From NCBI GenBank assembly GCA_947455195.1, contig CANGMI010000001.1, forward strand, positions 62,001 through 126,000: a stretch of DNA of 64,000 nt, in the 5' to 3' direction. The notes beneath the pieces are model-generated. The model did no database searches and was not told the origin of the DNA. It saw only the letters and a program-made list of their open reading frames with translations. Position 1 is the stretch's first letter. Each line of letters opens with the position of its first letter. Shown here piece after piece: positions 8,878 to 18,415 of this stretch. The stretch is from Pseudomonadota bacterium (lineage in GTDB: Bacteria; Pseudomonadota; Gammaproteobacteria; Burkholderiales; SG8-39). Made by a program: the position numbers and the translations under genes.

Positions 8878-11436
8878 ATGACTCACCCGACCCTCAGCGA
8901 GCCCTTCACCGACGACCTCTTTGCAACAGCCCATCCGGCCGTTCGCGCCACCGCCCCGCCCCGCCGCAGCGCGCAGGCGGCCTCGCCCGAAGCACTTCTT
9001 CACGTACTGCGCACCCGCCACAGCGAGCGCATCGCCGGTCAACTGATCACCCCGGCACGGTCGGGCGAATGGGCAAGCCTGCCACCCGACTGCAACCCGC
9101 GACTGCGCGAGGCCCTGCGCCAACGCGGCATCGACCGGCTTTACAGCCATCAACGCGAAGCCTGGGATCACGTCCAGCGTGGGGAGGACATCGTGCTGGC
9201 CACCCCTACCGCCTCAGGCAAGAGCCTCTGCTACAACCTGCCGGTGATCGACGCCGTGCTCACACGGGGTGCCAAGGCACTCTATCTCTTTCCGACCAAG
9301 GCACTTGCACAAGACCAGGTGGCGGAATTGCTGGCGATCAACGACAGCGGCCGCCTCGGCCTGCGCGCGAGCACCTTCGATGGCGACACGCCCGCCGATG
9401 CCCGACGTGCGGTGCGGGTTCATGGCGACATCGTGGTCACCAACCCGGACATGCTGCATCAGTCGATCCTGCCCCATCACACGAAGTGGGCGCAGCTGTT
9501 CGAGAACCTTGCCTTCGTGGTGATCGACGAACTGCATACCTACCGGGGCGTGTTCGGGGCTCACGTGGCCAATCTCATCGCGCGCCTGCACCGCATTCTC
9601 GCGTTCTACCGGTCAACACCTCGCTTCATCACCTGTTCGGCAACCATCGGCAACCCCGATGAGCTCGCCAGCCGACTGATCGGCCGGCGCATTCACCCGA
9701 TCACACAGTCGGGGGCACCGAGCGGCGAACGACACCTGCTCATCTGGAATCCGCCCATCGTCAATGCCGACCTGGGTTTGCGCGCGTCGGCAAGGTCGCA
9801 AAGCACGCTCCTTGCGCGCCAGGCCATCGATCTGGGCCTGAAGACCATCGTGTTCACCAATTCGCGGCTCGAAGTGGAGGTGATCACCAAGTATCTGAAG
9901 GACATCTACGACGCCGACCCTCGCCATGCAGCGCGCATTCTTGCGTATCGGGGTGGTTACCTGCCGACCGAGAGGCACTCGCTCGAAGCGAGCCTGCGCT
10001 CGGGCACGCCAGACGCCGTCGTGAGCACCTCGGCCCTCGAACTCGGAATCGACATCGGCGCACTTGACGTGTGCATCCTCAACGGTTATCCGGGCAGCGT
10101 CGCGAGCGCGCTGCAACGCTTCGGCCGCGCCGGACGGCGCAATCGCACCGCGGTCGGCATTCTCGTCGCGAGCAGCGAGATGCTCGACCAGTACCTTGCC
10201 CGGCACCCCGACTTCTTTCTGGGCGCAAGTGCCGAAGAGGCCGTGGTCGACCCCGAACAACTGCTGATCCAGATGGAACACCTGCGCTGCGCAGCCTTCG
10301 AACTGCCCTTTCGCACCCACGAACAGTTCGGAGCCGAGACCGTCGAGTCGCGACTTGCCTATCTCGAGGGCGAATCGGTGCTGCACGAGGCCGGTGGCGA
10401 ATGGCACTGGATCGCCGACAGCTACCCGGCCAACGCGATCTCGCTGCGAGCGGTGGCCGATGGCAACTTCACCGTGATCGATGTGACGGGCGGGGGCAAG
10501 ACCGTGATCGCCGAAGTCGACTACTCGGCCGCCGCGATGACCCTCTACGAAGGCGCCATCTACATGGTGCAGTCGGCCCCTTGGCAGGTGGAGCGCCTGG
10601 ACTGGACCGGACGCAAGGCGTTCGTGCGCCGCACGCGCGTCGACTACTACACCGACGCGATCGACTACACCCGACTGAAGGTGCTCGACTGTTTCAATCA
10701 GGCCCCCTCCGGCAGGGGCCAGAGTCAGCATGGCGAGGTCCATGTGGTGCGCCATGTCTCGGGCTACAAGAAAATCCGCTACTACACGCACGAAAACGTC
10801 GGCTACGGGCCGGTGAACCTGCCCGATCAGGAGATGCACACGTTTTCGCTCTGGTGGGACATTCCGGCCGCCGTTCTCGACGAGGCCTTTGCCGATCGAC
10901 AGGCGGCCATCGACGGATTCATCGGCGCGGCCTACACCCTTCAGCACATGGCTGCGCTGGTTTCGCTCTGCTCGGTACGCGACATCGGTCGGGCTGTGGG
11001 CGATGGCAATGGCACGTGGTCGGCCGTGATCGAGTCGCACCGGCGAGCAGCACTGCCCGACAGCGGTGCTGGCGCCGAGGGCGCCGAGGCGACTCCGGGC
11101 AGACCCTTCAGGCCGACCCTCTTTCTGTACGACAACACTGCCGGGGGGAGCGGTCTGGCCCCGGCGCTCTTCGAGCGCCGCAGTGAAATCGTCGATCGTG
11201 CCTTGAGTCTCATCGTTCGATGCGAGTGCAGCGACGGCTGCCCCGCCTGCGTCGGACCGATCCTGCGTTCCGACCCGGATGGCAAGAGCGGGACGGGCGG
11301 ATCGGACGTCACGGACCGTTCGAGCCGCTCCGGGCGAAGGAACCGATCGTTGCCCTCGCCCAGGATATCGGCGCAGCGCATCCTCGAACTGCTCGGTGCA
11401 AACCTGGCCGCGCAATCTCGCCCCGAGGCTACATGA
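8878..11436 (+). CDS. mrfA: DEAD/DEAH-box helicase with DUF1998 domain, MrfA/YprA-like
   Basis: Superfamily 2 helicase of 852 residues. Visible motifs are Q-region YSHQREAW, Walker A ATPTASGKS, VIDELHTYRG (DEVH-type box), SATIGNPDE, the helicase C domain with VVSTSALELGIDIG and RFGRAGRRN, then a long DUF1998-type C-terminal region ending in a four-cysteine cluster CECSDGCPAC. This layout is that of Bacillus MrfA (YprA) and yeast Hrq1, 3'-5' helicases linked to repair of mitomycin C damage. The stop overlaps the next ATG by four bases (ATGA), and that next gene is a YprB-like exonuclease, which strongly supports the assignment. No clear ribosome site precedes the ATG at 8878. The symbol is by similarity to the Bacillus pair. 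Confidence 0.88.
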   Translation: MTHPTLSEPFTDDLFATAHPAVRATAPPRRSAQAASPEALLHVLRTRHSERIAGQLITPARSGEWASLPPDCNPRLREALRQRGIDRLYSHQREAWDHVQRGEDIVLATPTASGKSLCYNLPVIDAVLTRGAKALYLFPTKALAQDQVAELLAINDSGRLGLRASTFDGDTPADARRAVRVHGDIVVTNPDMLHQSILPHHTKWAQLFENLAFVVIDELHTYRGVFGAHVANLIARLHRILAFYRSTPRFITCSATIGNPDELASRLIGRRIHPITQSGAPSGERHLLIWNPPIVNADLGLRASARSQSTLLARQAIDLGLKTIVFTNSRLEVEVITKYLKDIYDADPRHAARILAYRGGYLPTERHSLEASLRSGTPDAVVSTSALELGIDIGALDVCILNGYPGSVASALQRFGRAGRRNRTAVGILVASSEMLDQYLARHPDFFLGASAEEAVVDPEQLLIQMEHLRCAAFELPFRTHEQFGAETVESRLAYLEGESVLHEAGGEWHWIADSYPANAISLRAVADGNFTVIDVTGGGKTVIAEVDYSAAAMTLYEGAIYMVQSAPWQVERLDWTGRKAFVRRTRVDYYTDAIDYTRLKVLDCFNQAPSGRGQSQHGEVHVVRHVSGYKKIRYYTHENVGYGPVNLPDQEMHTFSLWWDIPAAVLDEAFADRQAAIDGFIGAAYTLQHMAALVSLCSVRDIGRAVGDGNGTWSAVIESHRRAALPDSGAGAEGAEATPGRPFRPTLFLYDNTAGGSGLAPALFERRSEIVDRALSLIVRCECSDGCPACVGPILRSDPDGKSGTGGSDVTDRSSRSGRRNRSLPSPRISAQRILELLGANLAAQSRPEAT

Positions 11437-12485
11437 ACACGCTCGAACTGCGCGAGCGCCTGATGCGAGCGGCACGCGGCAATGCGGCGGCGGCGACCAG
11501 CGCGAGCAGCGAGGGTATGCCAGCCCCGCAAGGCCGGTACGCGCCAGCCAGCATTCCGGCGCCGCCGCCGGGTACCGGTGCAGCGGGGCTATCCATCGCC
11601 GAGCGACTCGCGCGCCTCAGACCCCGGTCGGTGCCTTCGCGCCCCAGCACCATCGATCCGGAGCAACTGGCCCTGTCGGTCGGCGGCGTACTCGACGCGC
11701 CCGGGGTGATCCGGATCGACCTGTGCCTCGCCGATGGTGCAACCGGTTCGGTCACGGACAGGCGGTGCCCGCCAGACCTCGCCCCATTACCCACCGGAGC
11801 GAACCTCGGGCGCGATCACCTGCACGCGCTCGGGCTCACGGCACTCGAGGACGCAACGTCGCTCGTCTTTCTCGACACCGAAACCAATGGCCTTGCCGGC
11901 GGTGCCGGCACGCTTGCCTGGATGATCGGCGCCGGCCGGATCGAAGCGCGTGGATTCACGATCCGCCAGTGGATGCTGCTTGGCCCTGCGGCCGAACGCG
12001 ACATGCTCACCCTGCTCGGGCAGTGGCTGCGTCCCGACTCGACGATCGTGACCTACAACGGACGCACTTTCGATCTGCCACTTCTGGCCACACGCTACTG
12101 CCTCAACCGGATGCGCGATCCGCTGGCAGCCCGCCCTCATCTGGACCTTCTCGCGGGCGCTCGCAGCCTGCCGCGCAGAGGCGCACCTGACCTCAAGCTG
12201 AGTTCGGTCGAACGCGCGTGGCTTGGCGTGTTTCGTGCCGATGATCTGCCGGGCAGTGCCGCACCGGGTGCATGGCGAAACTGGCTTCAGGCTCGTGATG
12301 CAAGGGCTCTGCCCGGCGTGCTGAAACACAACGCCATCGATATCGAGAGTCTTGCGCGACTCCTGCTGCATGCGGGTCGCATCCGGGCAGGACTCTTTGA
12401 TGACAGGGGAAGCACCAGAGCCGACTCGGCTGACCCGGCTGAACCCGCCCAGGCCATCCAGGTCACCGAAGCCGCTCTGCTATAG
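11433..12485 (+). CDS. mrfB: RNase H-like exonuclease, MrfB/YprB-like
   Basis: Protein of 350 residues with a central ribonuclease-H-like fold of the YprB family. Candidate metal-binding acids are Asp and Glu in FLDTETNGL, Asp in TYNGRTFDLPLL, and Asp in LKHNAIDIESLARLL, in the order expected for a DEDD exonuclease. The N-terminal ~100 residues are Ala/Pro-rich and probably flexible. The start ATG overlaps the helicase stop (ATGA), so translation is coupled. In Bacillus subtilis the MrfA helicase and MrfB exonuclease act in one pathway that removes mitomycin adducts; the same role is inferred here. The TPR-like C-terminus of the Bacillus protein is not evident. Confidence 0.82.
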   Translation: MNTLELRERLMRAARGNAAAATSASSEGMPAPQGRYAPASIPAPPPGTGAAGLSIAERLARLRPRSVPSRPSTIDPEQLALSVGGVLDAPGVIRIDLCLADGATGSVTDRRCPPDLAPLPTGANLGRDHLHALGLTALEDATSLVFLDTETNGLAGGAGTLAWMIGAGRIEARGFTIRQWMLLGPAAERDMLTLLGQWLRPDSTIVTYNGRTFDLPLLATRYCLNRMRDPLAARPHLDLLAGARSLPRRGAPDLKLSSVERAWLGVFRADDLPGSAAPGAWRNWLQARDARALPGVLKHNAIDIESLARLLLHAGRIRAGLFDDRGSTRADSADPAEPAQAIQVTEAALL

Positions 12486-12486
12486 T
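12478..12486 (+). promoter_or_regulatory. Extended -10 promoter element before the MBL-fold gene
   Basis: TGCTATAGT is an extended -10 element (TGn followed by TATAGT) covering the stop codon of the mrfB-like gene, 25 bases before the next ATG. No good -35 is seen. It would allow the MBL gene to be read apart from mrfAB. Confidence 0.35.
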
Positions 12487-12511
12487 CGGTACGCCCTTCC
12501 CGAGACTCGCC

Positions 12512-13426
12512 ATGGCCCTTTCATTCAATCGCGAGACACGCTTCGAATACGGCACGCTGGAGACAGTGGCGCCCGGCCTGCGACGCATCGTCGCGCGCAA
12601 TCCATCGCCCTATACGCTGCACGGTACCGGCACCTATGTGGTGGGCTCGGGTGAAGTGGCCATCATCGACCCCGGACCCGATGACCCGGCTCATGTCGAT
12701 GCCCTCCTCGAGGGGCTGCGCGGCGAGGCGGTGAGTCATGTCTTCGTGACGCATACCCACAACGATCACTCTCCCGCCGCACGCCACCTGCGCGAGCGCT
12801 GTGGCGTTGCCGTCTGGGGCTGCGCCCCCCACCCGGTGAGTGGCGACACCTTCACGGGCGAAGCAGGGGGTGACGTCGATTACAGCCCCGATCGGTTACT
12901 CGTCGATGGCGAGATCATCGAAGGACGCGACTGGTCCATCGAAGTGGTACACACGCCCGGACACACCTCCAATCACCTGTGCTATGCCCTGCAACCGCAG
13001 GGCATTCTCTTCTCGGGTGATCATGTGATGGGGTGGTCGACCAGCGTGGTGTCACCGCCCGATGGCGACATGCGGGCCTACCTGCGCTCGCTCGAACGAC
13101 TGGCCGCGCGAAGCGATCGCATCTACTGGCCAACACACGGGCCGGCCATCGAGTCACCGCAGGACTACGTACGGGCTCTGCACGAGCACCGTGTGCAGCG
13201 CGAGGCCATGGTGGTCGAGGCCTTGCGCGCCGGGCTCGATTCGATTCCGGCCATGGTGGACCGCATCTACGCAGGCCTCGACCCGCGACTGGTGCGCCCG
13301 GCCGGGCGCACGACCTGGGCGCACCTTCGCTGCCTGGTCGAGGACGGCAAGGCCTGCGTCATCGAAGGCGAGGCTGGCCTCGCAAGCGCGACGCTCGAAG
13401 CGCGCTATCGCCTCGCGAGCCACTGA
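12512..13426 (+). CDS. MBL-fold metallohydrolase (LACTB2-like)
   Basis: Metallo-beta-lactamase-fold hydrolase of 304 residues. It has the metal-binding signature THTHNDH with a following His in a PAARHL segment, then VHTPGHTSNHLCY, FSGDHVMGW and PTHGPAI, the successive ligand motifs of the fold. A C-terminal winged-helix-like part (from about residue 225, HRVQREAMVVEAL) is typical of the LACTB2 branch, which includes an endoribonuclease in mitochondria and many bacterial hydrolases of unknown substrate. It lies 26 bases after the mrfB-like gene on the same strand and may be co-transcribed, but no functional link is shown. Confidence 0.85.
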   Translation: MALSFNRETRFEYGTLETVAPGLRRIVARNPSPYTLHGTGTYVVGSGEVAIIDPGPDDPAHVDALLEGLRGEAVSHVFVTHTHNDHSPAARHLRERCGVAVWGCAPHPVSGDTFTGEAGGDVDYSPDRLLVDGEIIEGRDWSIEVVHTPGHTSNHLCYALQPQGILFSGDHVMGWSTSVVSPPDGDMRAYLRSLERLAARSDRIYWPTHGPAIESPQDYVRALHEHRVQREAMVVEALRAGLDSIPAMVDRIYAGLDPRLVRPAGRTTWAHLRCLVEDGKACVIEGEAGLASATLEARYRLASH

Positions 13427-13458
13427 TCGGCCAGGAGCGCGCTCTGCGCGTCGATGCG

Positions 13459-13483
13459 CTGCCCGGGATACCCGCCCGGGCAG
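13459..13483. terminator. Strong hairpin between convergent MBL and LLM genes
   Basis: Perfect 9-bp stem CTGCCCGGG (13459-13467) and CCCGGGCAG (13475-13483) with a seven-base loop, all G/C-rich. It lies in the 102-base gap between two converging genes and would serve either direction. There is no T tract, so termination may need other signals. Confidence 0.45.
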
Positions 13484-13528
13484 AGGCGCTGCCGCAACCT
13501 CGTGCCGCGTGACCCGCAACGGCCGGAT

Positions 13529-14587
13529 CTAGATACGCCGCGCCTCAGGCAGGATGTCGCGACCGAAGATCTCGAGTGAGCGCATGATCTCGGCCTGGGG
13601 CAAGGAGCCAAAGTCGACCAGCATGCCCACCTGGGTGATGCCCATGCGCGCCATCTGCTCGAGCCGCGTCAGCACCTGATCGCGCGCTCCCATGAGAACC
13701 CGGTCGGGATAGTAGAGTTCAAACGAACTCTGGCGCTGATAGTCCTCGCGCGCTGCATAGCCCTTGTAGGCAATGGGGTCAGGCGCCTTGGTGGCGGCCT
13801 CGACGCCTGCCGCGGTGTACTCACCCATCGGACGATCGACCACGCTGCGCAATGCCGCGTCATCGGGTTGATCGAGGAAGTGGGCGTGATACACGCAGGC
13901 CACCTCGTGGTCCTCGACCCGCCGGCCACTCTTGACCAGCGCGTCGGTGTACCAGCCGATCCGCTGGGCTGCCGTGGCACCGTCGACGTGATAGGCCACG
14001 TAGAGCAGGTTGTACCCTTCCTTCGCCGTCCATTCAAAGCTCTCGGGCGACATCAGGCAAGCCACCCAGATAGGCGGATTGGGCTGCTGGCGCGGCGTGG
14101 GCAGCACACGCAGGCCCTCGATGGGGGGACGGAACGGGCCGCTGTAGTGCACCGGCTCACCAGTCCAGGCCTGGCGTACGAGCGAGATGCCATCCTCGAG
14201 GCGCTCGCGCGTCTCGCGCATCGGCACGCCGAAGGCGTCAAATTCGTCACGCAGGAAACCGCGGCCAATCCCCAGATCGGCACGCCCGCCCGACAGATGA
14301 TCGAGCACCGCGGTCGATTCGGCGACGCGAATCGGATCATTCAGAGGCAGTACGGTGGCCCCGGTACCCAGACGGATGTTGCGCGTACGCCCGGCCAGGT
14401 AGGAGAGCATCGAGAACGGTGCCGAACTCAGACCACCGTGGCGCACGAAATGATGCTCGACAAACCAGGCGTAGTCGATGCCGATCTCATCGGCATAGCA
14501 GACCTGTTCGACCATGTTGTCGATATGGGTCGCCTCGTCGATCTGTGCCGGCATGTGAGTCGGCAGGTAGAACAATCCGAATTTCAT
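13529..14587 (-). CDS. LLM-class flavin-dependent oxidoreductase
   Basis: Luciferase-like monooxygenase of 352 residues, which would use reduced FMN from a separate reductase to oxygenate an organic substrate. Features are the N-terminal strand MKFGLFYLPTHM, DYAWFVEHHF, RLGTGATVLPLNDPIRVAE, the flavin-site LSGGRADLGIGRGF and PPIWVACLMSPES. The ATG at 14585-14587 is chosen because GGAGACAG lies just before it; an in-frame ATG 12 bases upstream overlaps this ribosome site. The divergent neighbour is a Bug receptor (14861), suggesting a substrate-uptake partner. No flavin reductase is adjacent. Confidence 0.88.
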   Translation of the reverse strand: MKFGLFYLPTHMPAQIDEATHIDNMVEQVCYADEIGIDYAWFVEHHFVRHGGLSSAPFSMLSYLAGRTRNIRLGTGATVLPLNDPIRVAESTAVLDHLSGGRADLGIGRGFLRDEFDAFGVPMRETRERLEDGISLVRQAWTGEPVHYSGPFRPPIEGLRVLPTPRQQPNPPIWVACLMSPESFEWTAKEGYNLLYVAYHVDGATAAQRIGWYTDALVKSGRRVEDHEVACVYHAHFLDQPDDAALRSVVDRPMGEYTAAGVEAATKAPDPIAYKGYAAREDYQRQSSFELYYPDRVLMGARDQVLTRLEQMARMGITQVGMLVDFGSLPQAEIMRSLEIFGRDILPEARRI

Positions 14588-14860
14588 GTCTGTCTCCATG
14601 GTGCCCGGATGCCTGGCCCTGGACGGCGGGGAATGCCGCGCTGGCTCTGTGAAGAATCATCCGCATGGTCTCGAGTTTACCGTGCCGGCACCGACGCGCA
14701 GCGGGGCGTCCTCGACACCGATCACCTGCAGCACGCTGGCGGACAGGCCCCGGTACAATCCGGCCGGAACGGTACCGCATGCCAACCCGGTCACACGCGG
14801 AGCCGCGCTCGCGCCCTGCGAGCTGCGCCGACTTCGCCGTGCCCATGAGGAGACCCCTTG

Positions 14861-15883
14861 ATGACGACTACACCCAGCATCCCTGCCCCCGTGGCTCGCA
14901 CGCATACGCCAGCCGGCAAGGTCGTGACACGGGCCGGACTGGCCGCACTCGCCGTGCTGACCGCCCTTCCTGCGCTGGCCCAGACAGCCTGGCCAACCCG
15001 ACCGATCCGCATCATCGAACCGGCCGTCGCCGGCAGCGCCGTCGATGTGTACATCCGCCGGGTTGCCCCGAAACTCTCCGAGGCACTGGGCCAGCCGATC
15101 ATCATCGAGAACCGGCCGGGCGCCAACAGCGCGATCGGCGCCCGTGAAGCGGCCCGCGCCCCCGCCGACGGGTACACGATCTTTCACGCCAACATCAACA
15201 ACTCGATCAACGATGCACTCGTCGGCGACAACTGCTGTCGCCTGACCCAGGAGTTCGCGCCGGTCACGCGACTCACCTCGACCGCACTGATGATGGTGGT
15301 GCACCCCTCGGTGCCCGCGAACACGTTGAAGGAATTCGTCGACTATGCGCGCGCCAACCCCGATGTGCTGACCTACGCATCGGGTGGTACCGGTGCCATC
15401 ACGCAACTGATCGGCGAACGTCTGAAGATGGTGGCCGGCGTCAAGGTGCGCGAAGTACCCTACAAGTCGATCGGTGCCGAATTGCCCGACCTGACCGCAG
15501 GGCACGTGAAGACCGCTTTCCTTGCCCCAATCGTGATCAGCCAGCATGTGAAGGCCGGGCGACTGCGTGCTCTGGCAGTGCCTGAAGCACGCCGCGCACC
15601 CTCGATGCCCGATGTCCCCACGATGGCCGAGGCGGGTGTCTCAGGCGTGGACGCCACCGGATGGAACGGCATCTTCGTGCCGGCGGGAACACCCGAGCCG
15701 GTGATCAGGCGCCTGCAGCAGGAATTCTCCAAGGTGCTGAACCTGAAGGAAGTGCGCGATGAGGCTGCGTCGCTCGCCACCGAGGTCGGTGGCGAATCGA
15801 CCGAGGAATTCACGGCCTTCGTGAAGAACGAAATCGCCAAGTGGGCGCGCGTCATCAAGGAAGCGGGCATCAAGGCCGAGTAA
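14861..15883 (+). CDS. Bug/TctC-family solute-binding receptor
   Basis: Second orphan Bug receptor, 340 residues. Signal peptide with hydrophobic core LAALAVLTALPALAQ (cleavage near residue 40), then WPTRPIRIIEPAVAGSAVD in the ligand loop, GQPIIIENRPGA, VREVPYKSIGAELPDLTAG and the usual ending KWARVIKEAGIKAE. The loop reads EPAVAGSAVD rather than the more common VPFPPGGPTD, so ligand preference may differ from the other Bug proteins here. ATG at 14861 follows GAGGAGACCCC; a TTG three bases earlier is not needed. The 273-base gap to the divergent LLM gene holds a TACAAT -10-like hexamer at 14754-14759 without a clear -35. Confidence 0.92.
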   Translation: MTTTPSIPAPVARTHTPAGKVVTRAGLAALAVLTALPALAQTAWPTRPIRIIEPAVAGSAVDVYIRRVAPKLSEALGQPIIIENRPGANSAIGAREAARAPADGYTIFHANINNSINDALVGDNCCRLTQEFAPVTRLTSTALMMVVHPSVPANTLKEFVDYARANPDVLTYASGGTGAITQLIGERLKMVAGVKVREVPYKSIGAELPDLTAGHVKTAFLAPIVISQHVKAGRLRALAVPEARRAPSMPDVPTMAEAGVSGVDATGWNGIFVPAGTPEPVIRRLQQEFSKVLNLKEVRDEAASLATEVGGESTEEFTAFVKNEIAKWARVIKEAGIKAE

Positions 15884-16001
15884 GACCCTGCCGCGGGCCG
15901 TTCCGGGCGGCTTGCGCGCACGCGCTGCGCCGCGAGCCTGTCCCGGCGCGGGGTCAGATCAGGACGCCAGGCCGCCGCTCGCCTGCCGCCGGCACGGCTC
16001 G

Positions 16002-18374
16002 TCAGTTTCGCTCGCGCGCCTTGCGCAGCAATTCGAGGATCACCACCGGGCTCAATGTCGCCTGATTCACCTTCACACCAAACGGCGTGAGCGCATCTTC
16101 GATCGCCGACACGAGTGCCCCGGCCACCGGCAGCGTAGCTGCCTCGCCGATGCCCTTCACGCCCAGCGGATTGAGCGGTGAGGGGCTCTCGTTGAAGATC
16201 ACTTCGATCGTCGGGAGCTCGGTAGCCGTGGTGAGCAGGTAATCGGCAAACGTGGTCGTGATCGGCTGCCCTTCATCGTCAAAGCGCATCCACTCGTAGA
16301 GCACATTGCCGATGCCGTGCACGATGCCACCATGCACTTGCCCCTCGGCCGTGGCCGGATTCACCAGACTGCCGCTGTCCTGTACCGCTACATAGCGCAG
16401 GATGCGCGTATCGCCCGTCAGCACATCGACTTCGACCTCGCAGGCATGGCAGGCGTTGGCGTAGCACTGGATATCGGCCTGGTAGAGCGAGTCGGCAGCC
16501 AGGCCCGGCGACACACCACCCGGCATCGAATAGCCCGGGGAACCACGCAACTTGCGGGCAATCTCGGCCAGCGCGATGCCCTTGGCCGGTACGCCCGCGA
16601 TCTGCACCCGCCCGTCGCGCAGTTCAAGGTCTTCCTCGGCCGCCTCGAGAAGATGCGCTGCCGCCTTCAGCGCCTTCGCCTTCACCTCGAGCGATGCCAC
16701 GTGCACGGCTGAGCCCGCCATGATGGTCTGGCGACTCGCGAAACCGCCCATGCCGAGCGAATTGACCGAGGTATCACCCGCCATCACGTCGATGGACTGG
16801 ATGTCGACACCGAGCTGCTCGGCACAGACCATGGCGAGCGTGGTCTTCAGGCCCTGGCCCATCGCCAGCGCGCCGGTGTAGATGCTCACCCGGCCGCCGG
16901 GTTGTACCCGCACCACGGCCGTCTCGTAGGGCCCCCGACCCGTCGGCTTCACGCAATGGGCGAGGCCCAGACCGATGTAGCGACCCTCGGCGAGTGCCGC
17001 GGCCTGGCGCGCGGCAAACCCGGCACGATCGATGGCCTCGAGCGCCCGCTCCTGGCAACGCAGATAGTCGCCGCTGTCGAGCGTGACCGCGGCACCTGCA
17101 CGGTTTTTCAGCGGCTTGGTGTACGGCATGCTGGCCGCGGGCACCAGGTTGCGGGCGCGCACGTCCGCCCGATCGAGCCCCAAGCCCTGGGCGACGCGAT
17201 CCATCATGCGTTCCATGACGAAGGCTGCCTGCGGGTAACCGGCCCCGCGCACCGGCGCGACCGGCGTCTTGTTGGTGTAGGCCACATGGACCGCAAGGTC
17301 GTAGGCAGGCACCTTGTAGGGCCCGGTGACGGAGGAGGCCGAGTTGTAGGCCACGTTGGTCGCCTGAGGGGTGTAGGCCCCGTGATCGTGAATGAGATGC
17401 CCCCGCACACCCAGGATGTGAGCCTCGGCATCAACCGCGATCTCCATCTCCCAGAACTGGTCGCGCTCATGGATCGTGGCAACAAAGTGCTCGCGTCGAT
17501 CTTCGACCCACTTGACGGGGCGCCCGAGAAGCAGCGCTGCGGCTACGGTGGCCACCTCGTCGTTGTAGGTCATGAACTTGCCACCGAACCCTCCCCCGAC
17601 CTCGGGCGCGATCACCCGCAGGGCGTTCTCGTCGAGCGCGAGGGCCTCGGACAGGACGCGAAAGAGTTCGTGCGACATCTGGGTCGATGACCAGACCGTG
17701 GTCACACCCAGTGCCAGATCGGGGCGGGCGAACACACCGCGGCACTCGATCGAGTTGGGTACCCCGCGATGCTGCCAGAAGCGCTCGCGAAACACGTGCG
17801 GGGCCCGTGCGAAGGCGCCCTGCGGATCGCCATAGGCCACGTGATACTGCTGCAGGACGTTGCCGGGCAAGTCACGCCTCACCTTGGGCGAGTCGGGCTC
17901 GATCGCGCGACGCGGATCAGACACGACCGGCAGCATCTCGTAGTCGATCTCGACCAGGGCCGCCGCATCTTCGGCCATGGCACGGGTCTGCGCGACCACC
18001 ATCGCGATGAGTTCACCCACGTGGGCGACTTCGTCGCGAGCGAATATCCAGGGGGTGGTGTTGCGTGGCAGCGAATCGGTCGGGAAGCCAAAGGGCATGC
18101 GCGCATGGGTGAGCAGGGGCGCGATGTCATCGGCGGTGTAGACCGCCACAACGCCCTCGCAGGCGCGCGCCGCAGTGGTATCGATGCGCGTGATGAGGGC
18201 ATGTGCAAGCGGACTGCGCACGAAGGCTACCTCGAGCGCCCCCTCGGCGGGGATGTCGTCGACGTAGTGTCCTTCACCGCGCAGGAGCGCGGGGTCCTCG
18301 ATGCGTCGGGCGCGCTTGCCGACGACACGCGGTGCGGGACGGGATTCCTGAGCAGGCATAGCGACAGTGGTCAT
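16002..18374 (-). CDS. Xanthine dehydrogenase-family molybdopterin-binding large subunit (CoxL type), orphan
   Basis: Complete large subunit of a molybdenum hydroxylase, 790 residues. Motifs in order: RRIEDPALLRGEGHYVDD near the N-terminus, APEVGGGFGGKF in the molybdopterin loop, KWVEDRREHF, the arginine-containing RGAGYPQAAF, AMGQGLKTTLA, and GVKGIGEAATLP near the C-terminus with the probable catalytic Glu. The ATG at 18372-18374 follows GGAAGAAT. Neither a [2Fe-2S] CoxS-like nor an FAD CoxM-like gene is adjacent; both neighbours are Bug receptors. Electron transfer must therefore rely on subunits encoded elsewhere. It resembles the CoxL-type gene at the left edge in sequence order and in having a divergent Bug neighbour. 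Confidence 0.92.
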   Translation of the reverse strand: MTTVAMPAQESRPAPRVVGKRARRIEDPALLRGEGHYVDDIPAEGALEVAFVRSPLAHALITRIDTTAARACEGVVAVYTADDIAPLLTHARMPFGFPTDSLPRNTTPWIFARDEVAHVGELIAMVVAQTRAMAEDAAALVEIDYEMLPVVSDPRRAIEPDSPKVRRDLPGNVLQQYHVAYGDPQGAFARAPHVFRERFWQHRGVPNSIECRGVFARPDLALGVTTVWSSTQMSHELFRVLSEALALDENALRVIAPEVGGGFGGKFMTYNDEVATVAAALLLGRPVKWVEDRREHFVATIHERDQFWEMEIAVDAEAHILGVRGHLIHDHGAYTPQATNVAYNSASSVTGPYKVPAYDLAVHVAYTNKTPVAPVRGAGYPQAAFVMERMMDRVAQGLGLDRADVRARNLVPAASMPYTKPLKNRAGAAVTLDSGDYLRCQERALEAIDRAGFAARQAAALAEGRYIGLGLAHCVKPTGRGPYETAVVRVQPGGRVSIYTGALAMGQGLKTTLAMVCAEQLGVDIQSIDVMAGDTSVNSLGMGGFASRQTIMAGSAVHVASLEVKAKALKAAAHLLEAAEEDLELRDGRVQIAGVPAKGIALAEIARKLRGSPGYSMPGGVSPGLAADSLYQADIQCYANACHACEVEVDVLTGDTRILRYVAVQDSGSLVNPATAEGQVHGGIVHGIGNVLYEWMRFDDEGQPITTTFADYLLTTATELPTIEVIFNESPSPLNPLGVKGIGEAATLPVAGALVSAIEDALTPFGVKVNQATLSPVVILELLRKARERN

Positions 18375-18415
18375 GCAATTCTTCCAGTGCGATCGGCTCA
18401 TCCGACGACCTGCTC

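Noticed and set aside
9613-11475. 620-residue open frame on the minus strand
   Set aside because: Antisense to the well-supported helicase gene; composition rich in Arg, Gly, His and Val with no recognisable motif. Long shadow frames are normal at this GC content.
15884-15955. Long imperfect hairpin after the second Bug gene
   Set aside because: Arms 15884-15897 and 15942-15955 pair with two mismatches over a 44-base loop and no T tract; too weak to call a terminator.
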